Source of the DNA: Oleiagrimonas sp964566965
GTDB lineage: Bacteria; Pseudomonadota; Gammaproteobacteria; Xanthomonadales; Rhodanobacteraceae
Direction: 5' to 3'
Length of the DNA stretch: 26,207 nt
Assembly (NCBI GenBank): GCA_964566965.1
Contig: CAZMKO010000025.1
Location: 1 to 26,207, forward strand
The notes under the pieces are model-generated. The model searched no databases, was not told the DNA's origin, and saw only the letters and a program-made list of their open reading frames with translations. Each line of letters opens with the position of its first letter. The stretch's first letter is position 1. The translations under genes and the position numbers were made by a program. Positions 14,715 through 23,175 of the stretch are shown here, in pieces.

Positions 14715-17700
14715 ATGAAAAATTGGGCGGTCCAACCCGAAGCCATTGCTGAGAAGTTCGTCGAAGACCATCCCAGCTTGGGGAGCCATGCCGCATGGGC
14801 ACGTCAGTTCCTCGTGTGGTTCCCTGTTCCGCGGGTGGATGTTGCTCTGCCGGTTTTCGAATCGTGCCAGCGGATCTTGCAGAGTGTCCCTTGGGTATCA
14901 GCGGCCTTGGATGATAGTGCTCGATCAGCTGTGCCTGAGATCGTGCGGCAGCTCTCAACAAGTTCCCTGTCTCGCAGAGGAATGGCGCAAGATACGCTAA
15001 CAGGCGATTTCTTACTGGCCGGTACCCTGGTGGGGAGAGAGCTGCAGCCCATGCGCGGGCCTGAAGGTCTTCGCGCGGTACTTTGGCTTTGCCGTATGCG
15101 TTGGGCAAGCTCTGGCAAGCCCCGTGCAAGCGCAATTGGCGTACTGGCCTCAGCCATTCGCGATGCCGTGAAGTTTCGTGATGCGGCGTCCACTGCCAAG
15201 CATCCGGTGGCGTCACATTTTGCCGCCTTGGACACTGCTTCCACGCTGGCTGAATTCGTGGACGCAGCGGCGGTGCTGAAAACTTGTGACCATCAAGCAT
15301 TGTCGCGGGCATGGCGGCGGCACTTTGAACCCGAACTTCGGGGCATATTGTCCGACATGCCGGTCGTTGGAGCGGGAACAGCGGCTACGCCATCGCATGG
15401 CAAAAAGGGTGGTGGGTCGACAGGCATTGTTGATGAAGATGATGATCTCGAGGCGATGCGCACACACATCCGTGTTGTTCAGGTGGCGCCTGCTGGATAC
15501 TTGGACTTGGCTGAAGGTGAGCCTCTAGCAGAGATTCAGTCCAGCCACGTCATCACTCCGGCCATGGGTCCGGAAAACCATCCAGATGGACGCAGGATGG
15601 CCCGGTATGCGGCCGTGCAGGCCATCTGGAATCAGAATTGGCTGTTCCTTACGAATCATCCAGACGTCTTGTCCATGGCTAACCTCCGGGTTGTCGTTCG
15701 GGCCCTTCTGCAGGAGCTTCATCATGGAGTGGATGATTCTGATTTGGCTTTGGGCTTGGGTGCATTGTTGCTCCAGGCTATGACAGGAAGGAGCGCGGCA
15801 AGGTTGATCCGTTTGGCGGTCGTTGCGCCATCGGCTGCAGAGCCGGGAATCGACGAGTGGCAGCTGCGGCTCGATGAGTCTGTGATCCGGCTGGGCATTT
15901 TCTGGCACGGCTTGCGTCAAGGGCGTGGAGATGAACGTGTTTCTTACTTCATGCCATCTCCGAGTCAGGCAGGGCGATTGGAGCCGGTGCAGCCGACTTT
16001 GGACTTGCCGCTGGACAGGGAAATCGTCGACGGCTTTCGACATGGGGCTTGGCTCCCCAGGTTGGCAAAGACCCCAGTAGAGTCGCTCGATGCGTATTTG
16101 CGCGAGGCGGTTCGGCATCTCTCTCGGCGAATCGGTTTTTCGTTCCATGCCGGGCAAGTGCGTCGATCGTTTGCCGTGCATGTATTCGATCACTGCCGCG
16201 ATACGGCCATGACGCAGTTGATCTGCGGTGACACCCTAGGGCAGTCGATCGCGCCGCTTCATTATTACGCGCCGCGCGTCGGGTCCATCGCGCGTGTTTA
16301 CTCGGAGACCGTACGAGCGATCTTGGGTATCAGCGGGGGATCGAACGAGCGCGTTGATGAGGGGGAAAGGGTGGGCGCGGCTACCTTGGTTGGCTATTCG
16401 GATGCTCGTGACATGGTGACGGACCTTCCCCGCCTGTGGCCTACCCAGGTGGTTCGGATGATGACGAAGGGCCAGTGGGCAGAAGTCCACCGTGTGATGG
16501 TTGTCAGAATGGGCTGCATGTTGCTCGCAGCAGTGGGACATCGACCGGTCGATGCGTTGTTCCGCGTGACGTTGAATGACGTGGATCTTGAAGTCGGCGC
16601 TGCCCTGATTCGAGACAAGGTTCATGACCAGGCACATGATCCACGATTGGTCGTACTGCCTACATGTGTCGTGGACCAGTTGCGGGCCTATCTATCACAC
16701 CTCGTTGGTATGGCTCGGAACCAAAAAGCGTTGGCATCGCATGTGAATCAGGTACGCCATGGTTCAAAGCCGCTGTTGTTCGAGATTTCAGCCCATGGGA
16801 AACCGTCCACGCTTAGGATGGCCCGTTTCCGCCGTTGGCTGCCAGACTCCTGGCTATCGATTCCGCTTAATTGGGGTCGTACCTGGATTCGGACACGCTC
16901 AGTCGAAATGGGGTTGTCCCCCGAGTTTGCTTCGATGCAGTTGGGTCACCTGGAGGCGGTCGGCTACCCGTTCAGCAATGGCAGCCCCACCGAGCCCTTG
17001 GTCTTCGTGGAAGCATGCCGTCCAGTCTTTGACAAAGTGGCACGTGATCAAGGATGGCGTGTCATGCGCGGGATTCCAGTCGATCATCAAGATCCGCGTC
17101 CACCATTGGAACCGCTACGGGCGTGGGCCAAGGCCATCGAGGCATGTCAGCGGTCGACGGACCTGGATGCAAAACGGGAACGTGTGGAACGCAGGGCCAG
17201 ATTGAATAGCTGCCGGCGCCAGGCGGAAACAGACGTGCTGGCTGATCCGATGATCGCAGCGACTGGTATTGCCGATGTTTACCGCCAAACCGGGATACGG
17301 ACCTTAAAACCCACGTTGGATCCGGAGGCTCTGGAACAAGCTTGCGATCGTCTCGTCGACCAAGCGGGTGGCGATGACGCATTGGCTGTGGCGAGGGTGG
17401 ATGCTCTACGCCGGATCTTGCGCACAGTCAATCGGCGCTCCGACGTGCATTACCACATACCGTCGAGTCGATTCACCTTTCGGCGTCGAGTAGACAATGC
17501 TTTCTTGCCGGGCATGATGTGCGCGATCCGCCAGGTTCGGGCGTTGCGGCAATGGGTGGTCGAGCTGTCCAGACAGGCCCCCGGTGACTGGCGCAACTTT
17601 GGCCTTGCGTGTGCTCGAGGAGTATTGGGGTTGACGTTGTTCGGCTTCATGGATGACGCAGGTCAAGTGCTTGGTGTCCTGCAACGACGACATCAGCTGA

Positions 17701-20249
17701 AACGGTCGGCGACGCTGGACGACGCGATACTTGTCCCATGGGGTGAAGCCACCCATGAAGTGTTGGCTGTGCGCGGGCTTGCCGCCATAGCCCTGGCACG
17801 GCTTGCAAAGAAGTACCGCAATCCATCGATCCCTTCTCGGGTTGATATCAACCGGGCACTGATACGGCTTTTGCCCGACTGGGCAGTCTCGTTGCGGGCA
17901 CGGCATTCCCTCGAGCAGGGTGCCGCACAGGGTGACGGGAGCGATTGTGCTGTCCCGGATGTGCTCGGCTTCCTTTGTCAAACGGTATCCGTATCCAATC
18001 GATGGGAGCTTTCGCCGGCGGCACGATTGGTCCGCGATCCTGTAGCAGGTTCCGTGCCGGCAAGCCTGGATGAGCAACTCGCCATGTTGGATGCGGATCC
18101 TGTTGGCTCCTTGAGGCGTGAAACGGAGGCGTCGTTGGCTGATCGGTCGGCACAAAGGGGTCTGGTGCAAGCCAAAAGTACGGGGAATGCACGCAGTCAA
18201 TATCTTGCGTTGTGCCAAGTCATCCCGCAAAAAGGTGCGGATCTTGAGCTTCCGGTGACAGGCATTCGGATTCCAGCGGATCAGCTGTTCAATGATTCGA
18301 CGCGTCCGAAGGTCGTTGCAGAGCTTCGGCAACAACTGGCTACCCCTGATCCCAAGGTTATGCCGCAGCCCATCGTCATGGCACTGATGACGTGGGTTGT
18401 CGATATGCTGGAGCATGGTACGAAGGAGCGGGCACATCCCGAAGACAGCACGATCTATACGTATCTGACGCGTATTGGCGGCAGTTTGACATGGACGTTT
18501 GGAGGGCAATCCATGGACGATATGGGCGATGCAGAGCTGGAGGATGCCTACCTTGCTGCTGTCGAATCGTCCGACTCCATGCGGAGCCAGGCAGCAAGTG
18601 CCATATTGAGTTTTCACGCATGTTGCGTCAGATACCTCGGGTTCCCAGAATTGGATTTGTCGGAGGTACGCTTGCACCTCCGTACGAACCAGCGGTCGGT
18701 TGACTCGGAGCTGATACTGCCTCTGGAGCGAGATGCGGCAGTCCGGTACCTTGAGGAGTCAACTGGCAATCCGCCGGGCGAAGATGACCTTGATAATACC
18801 CGGGTACGACGGCAGGCCAGCGCGGCCATGGCGCTTTATGCCTATACGGGTGCGCGTCGCAGTGAGGTTCTTGGCCTCAAATTCGCCGATGTGCAGTGGG
18901 CGGACGGCCAGCTTCTTGTACGTATCCGCGCCAACCGCTCACGTCGACTCAAGACCTTTTCCGCGCGTAGAAGTCTGGATACAACCGCCATTCCAGCCCA
19001 TGTGCAGAAGGGCTTCACACGATGGGAAGGGATGGATAAATCAAGGCTGTCGACATGGCGCCGGGAGAACGCCTATGTATTCTCTCCTTTGGAGGATGGT
19101 CGGAAGGCAAAAGGAAGAGGGGCTGTCGCCGATGCTTGCAAGGTTGCTTTGGCTCAAGCTACCGGACGGGCAACGGAACGGTTGCATCGATTGCGACATC
19201 TGGTGGCGTTTCAGCGCGTGATACCGCTTTTCCTGGCGTCACGCGATCTAACGGTGTTGAAGCCTACGGCACTTCACCCCGATGCCAGCAGCGTGAAGGC
19301 ATCGATCGTCTTCCCACGTGATCTGATGGAGGCGGTCGTGCCGCTCGGGCATAAGCATTGGACGACGACGCTGACATGCTATTGCCACATGCCTTGGCTG
19401 CTGCGTTCGCGCCGGGATGTTTGGCTTTCGGACAAATACTTGTCGCGGCGTACCGTTGCAGCCCTGATGGGCGTGCGCCTGGTAACGGTCGACCAAATCT
19501 TGCAGCGGGCAAAAGGCGCGGGCGAGGCGCATGTATGGATGGATCACGTGTGCAAATCGCGCGTGGTGCCGGATCGTCCCACGCAAGACGTGTTCCCCAA
19601 ATCACCGGGTGTCATGCGGAAATGGACGGCTGGGCAGCTGCTCACGCTTCTCGATTTGACTATGTCCACGGGAACACTGGCAAACGCATTGGCGGTTATC
19701 GGCGCCAGTGACGAACAAGCAGCTCAGATCGAATTTGCGTTCGCTCCCTTCGAACAGCATCTCGGTCGGCGGCTGATTGCTGGCCCACGTCAAGAAGCCT
19801 TGGATCTTCCGAAGTGGAAGGTACGAAGGGCTGCCGCAGCAGGAAAGCTGGACGCGCTGTGTACATTTTTTGATGATGTGGACAGTGAACGCCGCGACGA
19901 CCTGATGCGCCTTTCGGAAGCGGTATATGACTGGATGAGGCCCAAGGATCAGGACTGGATCCGGGTTCCCAGCGACGTTTATCCAAACTTGGTGGATTGT
20001 TTGCAAGCCGTGGAAATTTCCGCCGATGCGATTGAGAGTATGCCGCTGCCCAGTGGAATCCGGAAGGTAAGGCTGCATGCTCGGCAGCGTGATGAGGCGG
20101 GGTTGGACAGGAAGTCTGACCTCCGAGCTGCCCGCCAGCGTAGGATGGGTTCGGCAATCCACCTTGGGTTGTCACTCAAGCGAGTGCTTGGTGTCATTTG
20201 GGTTGCAGCGCGCTTGCTACGCACAGAGTCGAGTTCCAATTCACAGTGA
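14715..20249 (+). CDS. Giant protein with three tyrosine-recombinase-like modules
   Basis: A single 1,844-aa frame, about four to five times a normal integrase. By eye I trace three recombinase-like C-terminal domains. Module 1 (about residues 340-520): Arg359 in AMTGRSAARL, Arg483/484 in HAGQVRRSFAV, Tyr517/518 in LHYYAPR, no LGH. Module 2 (about 600-755): Arg610 in AVGHRPVDAL, Asn719-x-x-Arg722 in place of HxxR, LGH with His745, and a Tyr751 spaced too short. Module 3 (about 1370-1560): Arg1381 in YTGARRSEVLGL, His1491-x-x-Arg1494 in LHRLRHLV, His1546 in PLGHKHW and Tyr1556, which is the complete catalytic set. A further 290 residues follow, including an HTH-like segment (VAALMGVRLVTVDQIL). 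Position beside a tRNA 3' copy supports an integrase role. The ATG at 14715 has only a weak ribosome site. I do not recognise a named family for the whole protein. Confidence 0.82.
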   Translation: MKNWAVQPEAIAEKFVEDHPSLGSHAAWARQFLVWFPVPRVDVALPVFESCQRILQSVPWVSAALDDSARSAVPEIVRQLSTSSLSRRGMAQDTLTGDFLLAGTLVGRELQPMRGPEGLRAVLWLCRMRWASSGKPRASAIGVLASAIRDAVKFRDAASTAKHPVASHFAALDTASTLAEFVDAAAVLKTCDHQALSRAWRRHFEPELRGILSDMPVVGAGTAATPSHGKKGGGSTGIVDEDDDLEAMRTHIRVVQVAPAGYLDLAEGEPLAEIQSSHVITPAMGPENHPDGRRMARYAAVQAIWNQNWLFLTNHPDVLSMANLRVVVRALLQELHHGVDDSDLALGLGALLLQAMTGRSAARLIRLAVVAPSAAEPGIDEWQLRLDESVIRLGIFWHGLRQGRGDERVSYFMPSPSQAGRLEPVQPTLDLPLDREIVDGFRHGAWLPRLAKTPVESLDAYLREAVRHLSRRIGFSFHAGQVRRSFAVHVFDHCRDTAMTQLICGDTLGQSIAPLHYYAPRVGSIARVYSETVRAILGISGGSNERVDEGERVGAATLVGYSDARDMVTDLPRLWPTQVVRMMTKGQWAEVHRVMVVRMGCMLLAAVGHRPVDALFRVTLNDVDLEVGAALIRDKVHDQAHDPRLVVLPTCVVDQLRAYLSHLVGMARNQKALASHVNQVRHGSKPLLFEISAHGKPSTLRMARFRRWLPDSWLSIPLNWGRTWIRTRSVEMGLSPEFASMQLGHLEAVGYPFSNGSPTEPLVFVEACRPVFDKVARDQGWRVMRGIPVDHQDPRPPLEPLRAWAKAIEACQRSTDLDAKRERVERRARLNSCRRQAETDVLADPMIAATGIADVYRQTGIRTLKPTLDPEALEQACDRLVDQAGGDDALAVARVDALRRILRTVNRRSDVHYHIPSSRFTFRRRVDNAFLPGMMCAIRQVRALRQWVVELSRQAPGDWRNFGLACARGVLGLTLFGFMDDAGQVLGVLQRRHQLKRSATLDDAILVPWGEATHEVLAVRGLAAIALARLAKKYRNPSIPSRVDINRALIRLLPDWAVSLRARHSLEQGAAQGDGSDCAVPDVLGFLCQTVSVSNRWELSPAARLVRDPVAGSVPASLDEQLAMLDADPVGSLRRETEASLADRSAQRGLVQAKSTGNARSQYLALCQVIPQKGADLELPVTGIRIPADQLFNDSTRPKVVAELRQQLATPDPKVMPQPIVMALMTWVVDMLEHGTKERAHPEDSTIYTYLTRIGGSLTWTFGGQSMDDMGDAELEDAYLAAVESSDSMRSQAASAILSFHACCVRYLGFPELDLSEVRLHLRTNQRSVDSELILPLERDAAVRYLEESTGNPPGEDDLDNTRVRRQASAAMALYAYTGARRSEVLGLKFADVQWADGQLLVRIRANRSRRLKTFSARRSLDTTAIPAHVQKGFTRWEGMDKSRLSTWRRENAYVFSPLEDGRKAKGRGAVADACKVALAQATGRATERLHRLRHLVAFQRVIPLFLASRDLTVLKPTALHPDASSVKASIVFPRDLMEAVVPLGHKHWTTTLTCYCHMPWLLRSRRDVWLSDKYLSRRTVAALMGVRLVTVDQILQRAKGAGEAHVWMDHVCKSRVVPDRPTQDVFPKSPGVMRKWTAGQLLTLLDLTMSTGTLANALAVIGASDEQAAQIEFAFAPFEQHLGRRLIAGPRQEALDLPKWKVRRAAAAGKLDALCTFFDDVDSERRDDLMRLSEAVYDWMRPKDQDWIRVPSDVYPNLVDCLQAVEISADAIESMPLPSGIRKVRLHARQRDEAGLDRKSDLRAARQRRMGSAIHLGLSLKRVLGVIWVAARLLRTESSSNSQ

Positions 20250-20370
20250 GCTCGCCATTCAGCAGCGATGAAAGGCTACGCCGCGAATGGTTGTCGTTCT
20301 GCAAGAGGCAACAGTAATTCGCAGATCCGCGGGGTCATAAGTGCAAAACCGATATATCTACCGTACGCAC

Positions 20371-21204
20371 TCAATCACTGGAAGCATCATCATTAGGTGG
20401 TGAATTGATTGCCTCGTCTTTGATCACTTCAGCCCCGTCTACAAGGCGCAGTCGCTGGCCAGCTCGCTCATCAATGCCGACGAACTCCACGATGCTACCG
20501 ACTGTCAGGTCGTCCGGCACGTCCTCGGCGGGCATAGCGATGTGCTGTGCCTCCGTGCGGATTACGATCCAGTCGGCGACTCTCGCAACGTTTACGATCG
20601 TCTCGTTGTGCCTATGCGCTCGTCGCAAGGGTGTCTGGGTGGGGAAGGTGAATTTAGCGGCGCTGTCGCCAGAAACTAGTGTGATGGAAGAATAATCGCC
20701 TTGGAGATGAGGAGGCTTGGTTGGTAAAGTGTCACCTTGGGCTGGCTGATCTCTTTGTTTTCCAGGCCGAGTCACATTTGCATTACCCTCTCGCGGAGGG
20801 GGCTTGCCGGGAGAAATCTCAGTAGACAGGGGTTGCTCGCTATCAGCGGCATTGTTGTCCCTAGATATGGTCGTAGTTGTCTCGTTCGATTCTTTAGTGT
20901 GTGGGCCGTTGCCTATTAGGTTTAATGTGGCGTTGGACTGCAACCAAAAGATAAAATCGTCACCGTCAAATTGTGAATCTTGCGTGTCACTGTTATCCAG
21001 GACATCTATAATCAAGGAGCTTGATTGAAAAGTCAGTTCATTGCCAAGATCAAAAGGTCCGTACTTCTGCACTAACAATTGCAACTGTTCGAGCTCCGAA
21101 TGGTGTCCTCTGATAAGCGTGTCACGAAGGATTGCTAAAGCGTCATTCATGGTTATTTGTATAGATAACGTACCGCACTGGCGTGATCGTTTGTGTTTTG
21201 TCAT
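20371..21204 (-). CDS. Unknown protein with disordered linker and beta-rich C-terminus
   Basis: A 277-aa protein of no family I recognise. Its start ATG overlaps the stop of the preceding gene (ATGA at 21201-21204), so it is the second gene of a leftward operon; an internal ATG at residue 19 (MNDALAIL) is an alternative start. Residues about 19-90 look helical to mixed. Residues about 95-185 are low-complexity (rich in Pro, Thr, Gln, Asn), typical of a flexible linker. The end (about 200-262) is beta-rich with TVGSIVEFVGIDERAGQRLR, similar in outline to the end of its operon partner. It has no signal peptide or membrane helix. It converges on the giant recombinase gene with a gap of about 120 bp. 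Confidence 0.75.
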   Translation of the reverse strand: MTKHKRSRQCGTLSIQITMNDALAILRDTLIRGHHSELEQLQLLVQKYGPFDLGNELTFQSSSLIIDVLDNSDTQDSQFDGDDFIFWLQSNATLNLIGNGPHTKESNETTTTISRDNNAADSEQPLSTEISPGKPPPREGNANVTRPGKQRDQPAQGDTLPTKPPHLQGDYSSITLVSGDSAAKFTFPTQTPLRRAHRHNETIVNVARVADWIVIRTEAQHIAMPAEDVPDDLTVGSIVEFVGIDERAGQRLRLVDGAEVIKDEAINSPPNDDASSD

Positions 21205-22088
21205 TTTTTAGCTCCGTGTTGCTTGTTTCTCTGCGGAATCGCGTACCCTGTTGCTGTAGCCCATTTGCCATGCTTTCGCTTGTGCTGGTTATCCAGCCGG
21301 ATCTTCGAGCCGGGTATGGCCGCGCCGCTACTTGTTGCGTAGGGAACGAGATGAGTTGCGCCAGCCGTAGTGGTAATTGCCACATAGCGCTCGATTGCGA
21401 CGACACGGGCGAAGGGTTCAGCTCCGTTGGGTTGGGCCGCCTGGTCTATCAGCTGGGATTTTGGGGGAATGCGTAGTGTTTCGGTGTGTCCTTCCACATC
21501 GCCCATGGTGACTTGGCGCGAAGTATGGGTTGCGACGGTTATGAGTGCGTTGCGTATAGTCTCTGCAGGCCGGAATGGAATGGTTTGTTCGATGCGTTCA
21601 ATTTCGGCTGCGGGATTAGCGATGCCGCTTTCTTTTTCTGCAATCAAATAGAGCCAATGATTGAGTGTTGGAATGAGTTTGATAAATTTCTTAGCTGCAT
21701 CGTGGAATATCGGAATTAACGGTAAATTTGCTACTAAAAAAATGCAACAATACCCCTCGAGTACATAGAGATTTTTGTCAAAGCGGGTATTGAAAAAAAG
21801 ATTAGTCAGTTTCGATATTATCGACGCGTTCTCGAAATATTGCTCTGTCGTAGGCCTCAGGATATGCATCCCTTCTACTGGGACGTCAGGTGCGTTGCCA
21901 ATGATAAGAATATTCCCCCAGTCGTCTCTGGGAATATGAGATGTTAATGGAAGTAGTTCAGGCATGGTGGCTACCTTAATTCGGTAAATACTTGTGTCAT
22001 TTCGTGCTACGTCAAGCGTGATAACGCTCACCGAGCAACCGATCAATATGTGTGACCCATGCTGTTTTATGGTCAGCCACTGCTTCAC
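21201..22088 (-). CDS. Unknown protein, first gene of a two-gene operon
   Basis: A 295-aa protein I cannot assign. The start is GTG at 22088 (MKQWLTIKQHGSHILIG), preceded by a weak GAGAAG. The first 130 residues look like a mixed alpha/beta domain with several hydrophobic strands (NILIIGNAPDV, NLYVLEGYCCIFLV). The middle is helical (AEIERIEQTIPFRPAETIR). The C-terminal 70 residues (FARVVAIERYVAITT, IPGSKIRLDN) form a small beta-rich unit resembling the end of the next protein. KfrB-like domains of plasmid and ICE proteins have a comparable outline, which is only a suggestion. Codons near 21650-22000 are clearly more AT-rich than Region 1, consistent with horizontal origin. Confidence 0.75.
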   Translation of the reverse strand: MKQWLTIKQHGSHILIGCSVSVITLDVARNDTSIYRIKVATMPELLPLTSHIPRDDWGNILIIGNAPDVPVEGMHILRPTTEQYFENASIISKLTNLFFNTRFDKNLYVLEGYCCIFLVANLPLIPIFHDAAKKFIKLIPTLNHWLYLIAEKESGIANPAAEIERIEQTIPFRPAETIRNALITVATHTSRQVTMGDVEGHTETLRIPPKSQLIDQAAQPNGAEPFARVVAIERYVAITTTAGATHLVPYATSSGAAIPGSKIRLDNQHKRKHGKWATATGYAIPQRNKQHGAKK

Positions 22089-22527
22089 ATTAGCTTCTCG
22101 TCGTGCCTTGGGTACGGCGTATTCGACTCTTTTTTCGTGGAGTTTCTTCTAGACGCGGTATGCTGCCAGCAGGACTCGACGCCACGGAGATCGCTTGCTG
22201 TGACAGGTGGGCAATCAGGCGAGAAGCTGTTGCGCTAGGTGAAACAAATTAAAGCGCGGCGATGCGGCGCATCCCACACAGGTGGAGCTGACGTGAGCTG
22301 CGAAGGCGCGGGCATGTACGGGGCTGACCCAATCGGAATTCACGGCGCGCCTCGGGCCAGCAGGTGGTCTGAGAACGGGGGGATCTTTGTTTCCGCAGAA
22401 ATTGGGCAAGGTCCTTGGTCGCACCAAGTTGCTACAAATCTTGGAATTGGTCTACGATCAATTGACCTCAGGGGGCGTCATCATTGGTTTGTGGGCGAAG
22501 CTCCGTTTACTCGACAGGAGATAGGCC
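22089..22527. other. Intergenic region, divergent promoters expected
   Basis: A 439-bp gap between the leftward unknown operon and the rightward DUF1508 gene. A 105-codon frame on the + strand (22239-22556) lacks a ribosome site, runs into the DUF1508 start and resembles nothing. A 70-codon frame on the - strand is equally unconvincing. Composition changes from AT-rich on the left to GC-rich in the middle, which could mark an old junction. No IS ends or tRNA sequence are visible. Confidence 0.4.
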
Positions 22528-22857
22528 ATGTCTGGATGGTATGTATTGAAGCGTAGCGGTGATCAGTTCATGTTCAATCTGAAGGCAGGAAACGGCGAAA
22601 TTATCTTGACCAGCGAGAGGTATACCTCCAAGGATGGTGCCAAGAACGGTATCGGCTCGGTGCAGACCAACAGCCCCAAGGACGAACGTTACGAGCGCAA
22701 GACTTCCACTTCGGGACAGCCTTATTTTGTATTGAAGGCGGCCAATGGAGAGGTCATCGGACGCAGCGAGATGTATTCTTCGACTTCGGCCATGGAAGGC
22801 GGCATTGAATCGGTCAAGCGGAATGGACCAACAACGGACATTCGCGACGAGACGTGA
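22528..22857 (+). CDS. YegP-family DUF1508 protein
   Basis: A 109-aa protein made of two DUF1508 repeats: GWYVLKRSGDQFMFNLKAGN with ILTSERYTSKDGAKNGIGSV, then QPYFVLKAANGEVIGRSEMY with AMEGGIESVKRNG. This is the usual length and layout of YegP-like proteins, small soluble beta-alpha proteins of unclear function found widely in proteobacteria and on accessory elements. AGGAG about 8 nt before the ATG sets the start. A strong hairpin follows the stop, so the gene looks like a self-contained unit. Confidence 0.92.
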   Translation: MSGWYVLKRSGDQFMFNLKAGNGEIILTSERYTSKDGAKNGIGSVQTNSPKDERYERKTSTSGQPYFVLKAANGEVIGRSEMYSSTSAMEGGIESVKRNGPTTDIRDET

Positions 22858-22878
22858 GTCTCCGAAGATTGCAGGACT

Positions 22879-22916
22879 GAGGCACACGAGCCTACATGTA
22901 TAGACTCGTGTGCCTC
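22879..22916 (+). terminator. Perfect 12-bp hairpin after the DUF1508 gene
   Basis: GAGGCACACGAG (22879-22890) and CTCGTGTGCCTC (22905-22916) pair perfectly around a 14-nt loop that itself holds the palindrome TACATGTA. It begins 21 bases after the stop codon. The following sequence (ATTGCTTGAC) is only weakly T-rich. It is probably an intrinsic terminator or an mRNA-protecting 3' stem. Confidence 0.6.
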
Positions 22917-22921
22917 ATTGC

Positions 22922-22935
22922 TTGACTCCGATCAA
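22922..22935. promoter_or_regulatory. FNR/ANR-type binding site (TTGAC-TCCG-ATCAA)
   Basis: The 14-bp sequence matches the FNR/ANR/CRP-FNR-type consensus TTGAT-N4-ATCAA at nine of the ten defined bases. Such sites normally sit about 41 bp upstream of oxygen-regulated transcripts. To the right there is only a weak 41-codon frame (ATG 22974 to TAG 23099, no ribosome site); to the left lies the hairpin. No clear target gene is visible, so this may be an orphaned promoter remnant or chance. Confidence 0.4.
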
Positions 22936-23175
22936 GGCGCAAGAAATTTTCCTTTTGAGCAGTTTCGAAGACCATGATGGTGCAATTACTGTCAGCAAAT
23001 GGGAGATGGGAAACTGCGGGGAAAGAGGGCGCCCGTTTGCATGCAGGCGGGGTGATCTTGGGGCCATTCGTCCTTGCCATTTGTGAAGCTCATCCCTAGG
23101 ACGCCATGAGTTCGGCCGTATTGCGATGGACCTAGAAGAGTCATGGCTTGAGAGGTGAGGGGATCGGAAGTGTCG
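22936..23175. other. Gap between FNR-like site and antitoxin gene; nothing firm
   Basis: This stretch lies where a RES toxin would be expected downstream of the leftward antitoxin gene, but no frame on the - strand resembles one. A 41-codon + frame (22974-23099) beginning MMVQLLSANGRWE has no ribosome site or known relatives. I see no IS ends here. Confidence 0.4.

Noticed and set aside
17406..18677. 423-codon - frame inside the giant recombinase gene
   Set aside because: Antisense shadow; no ribosome site and no family resemblance, while the + frame has clear recombinase motifs.
14715..22088. Prophage
   Set aside because: No capsid, tail, terminase, portal or lysis genes are visible beside the recombinase; an integrated island is the better description.
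22239..22556. 105-codon + frame before the DUF1508 gene
   Set aside because: No ribosome site, overlaps the well-supported DUF1508 start, and no resemblance to known proteins.
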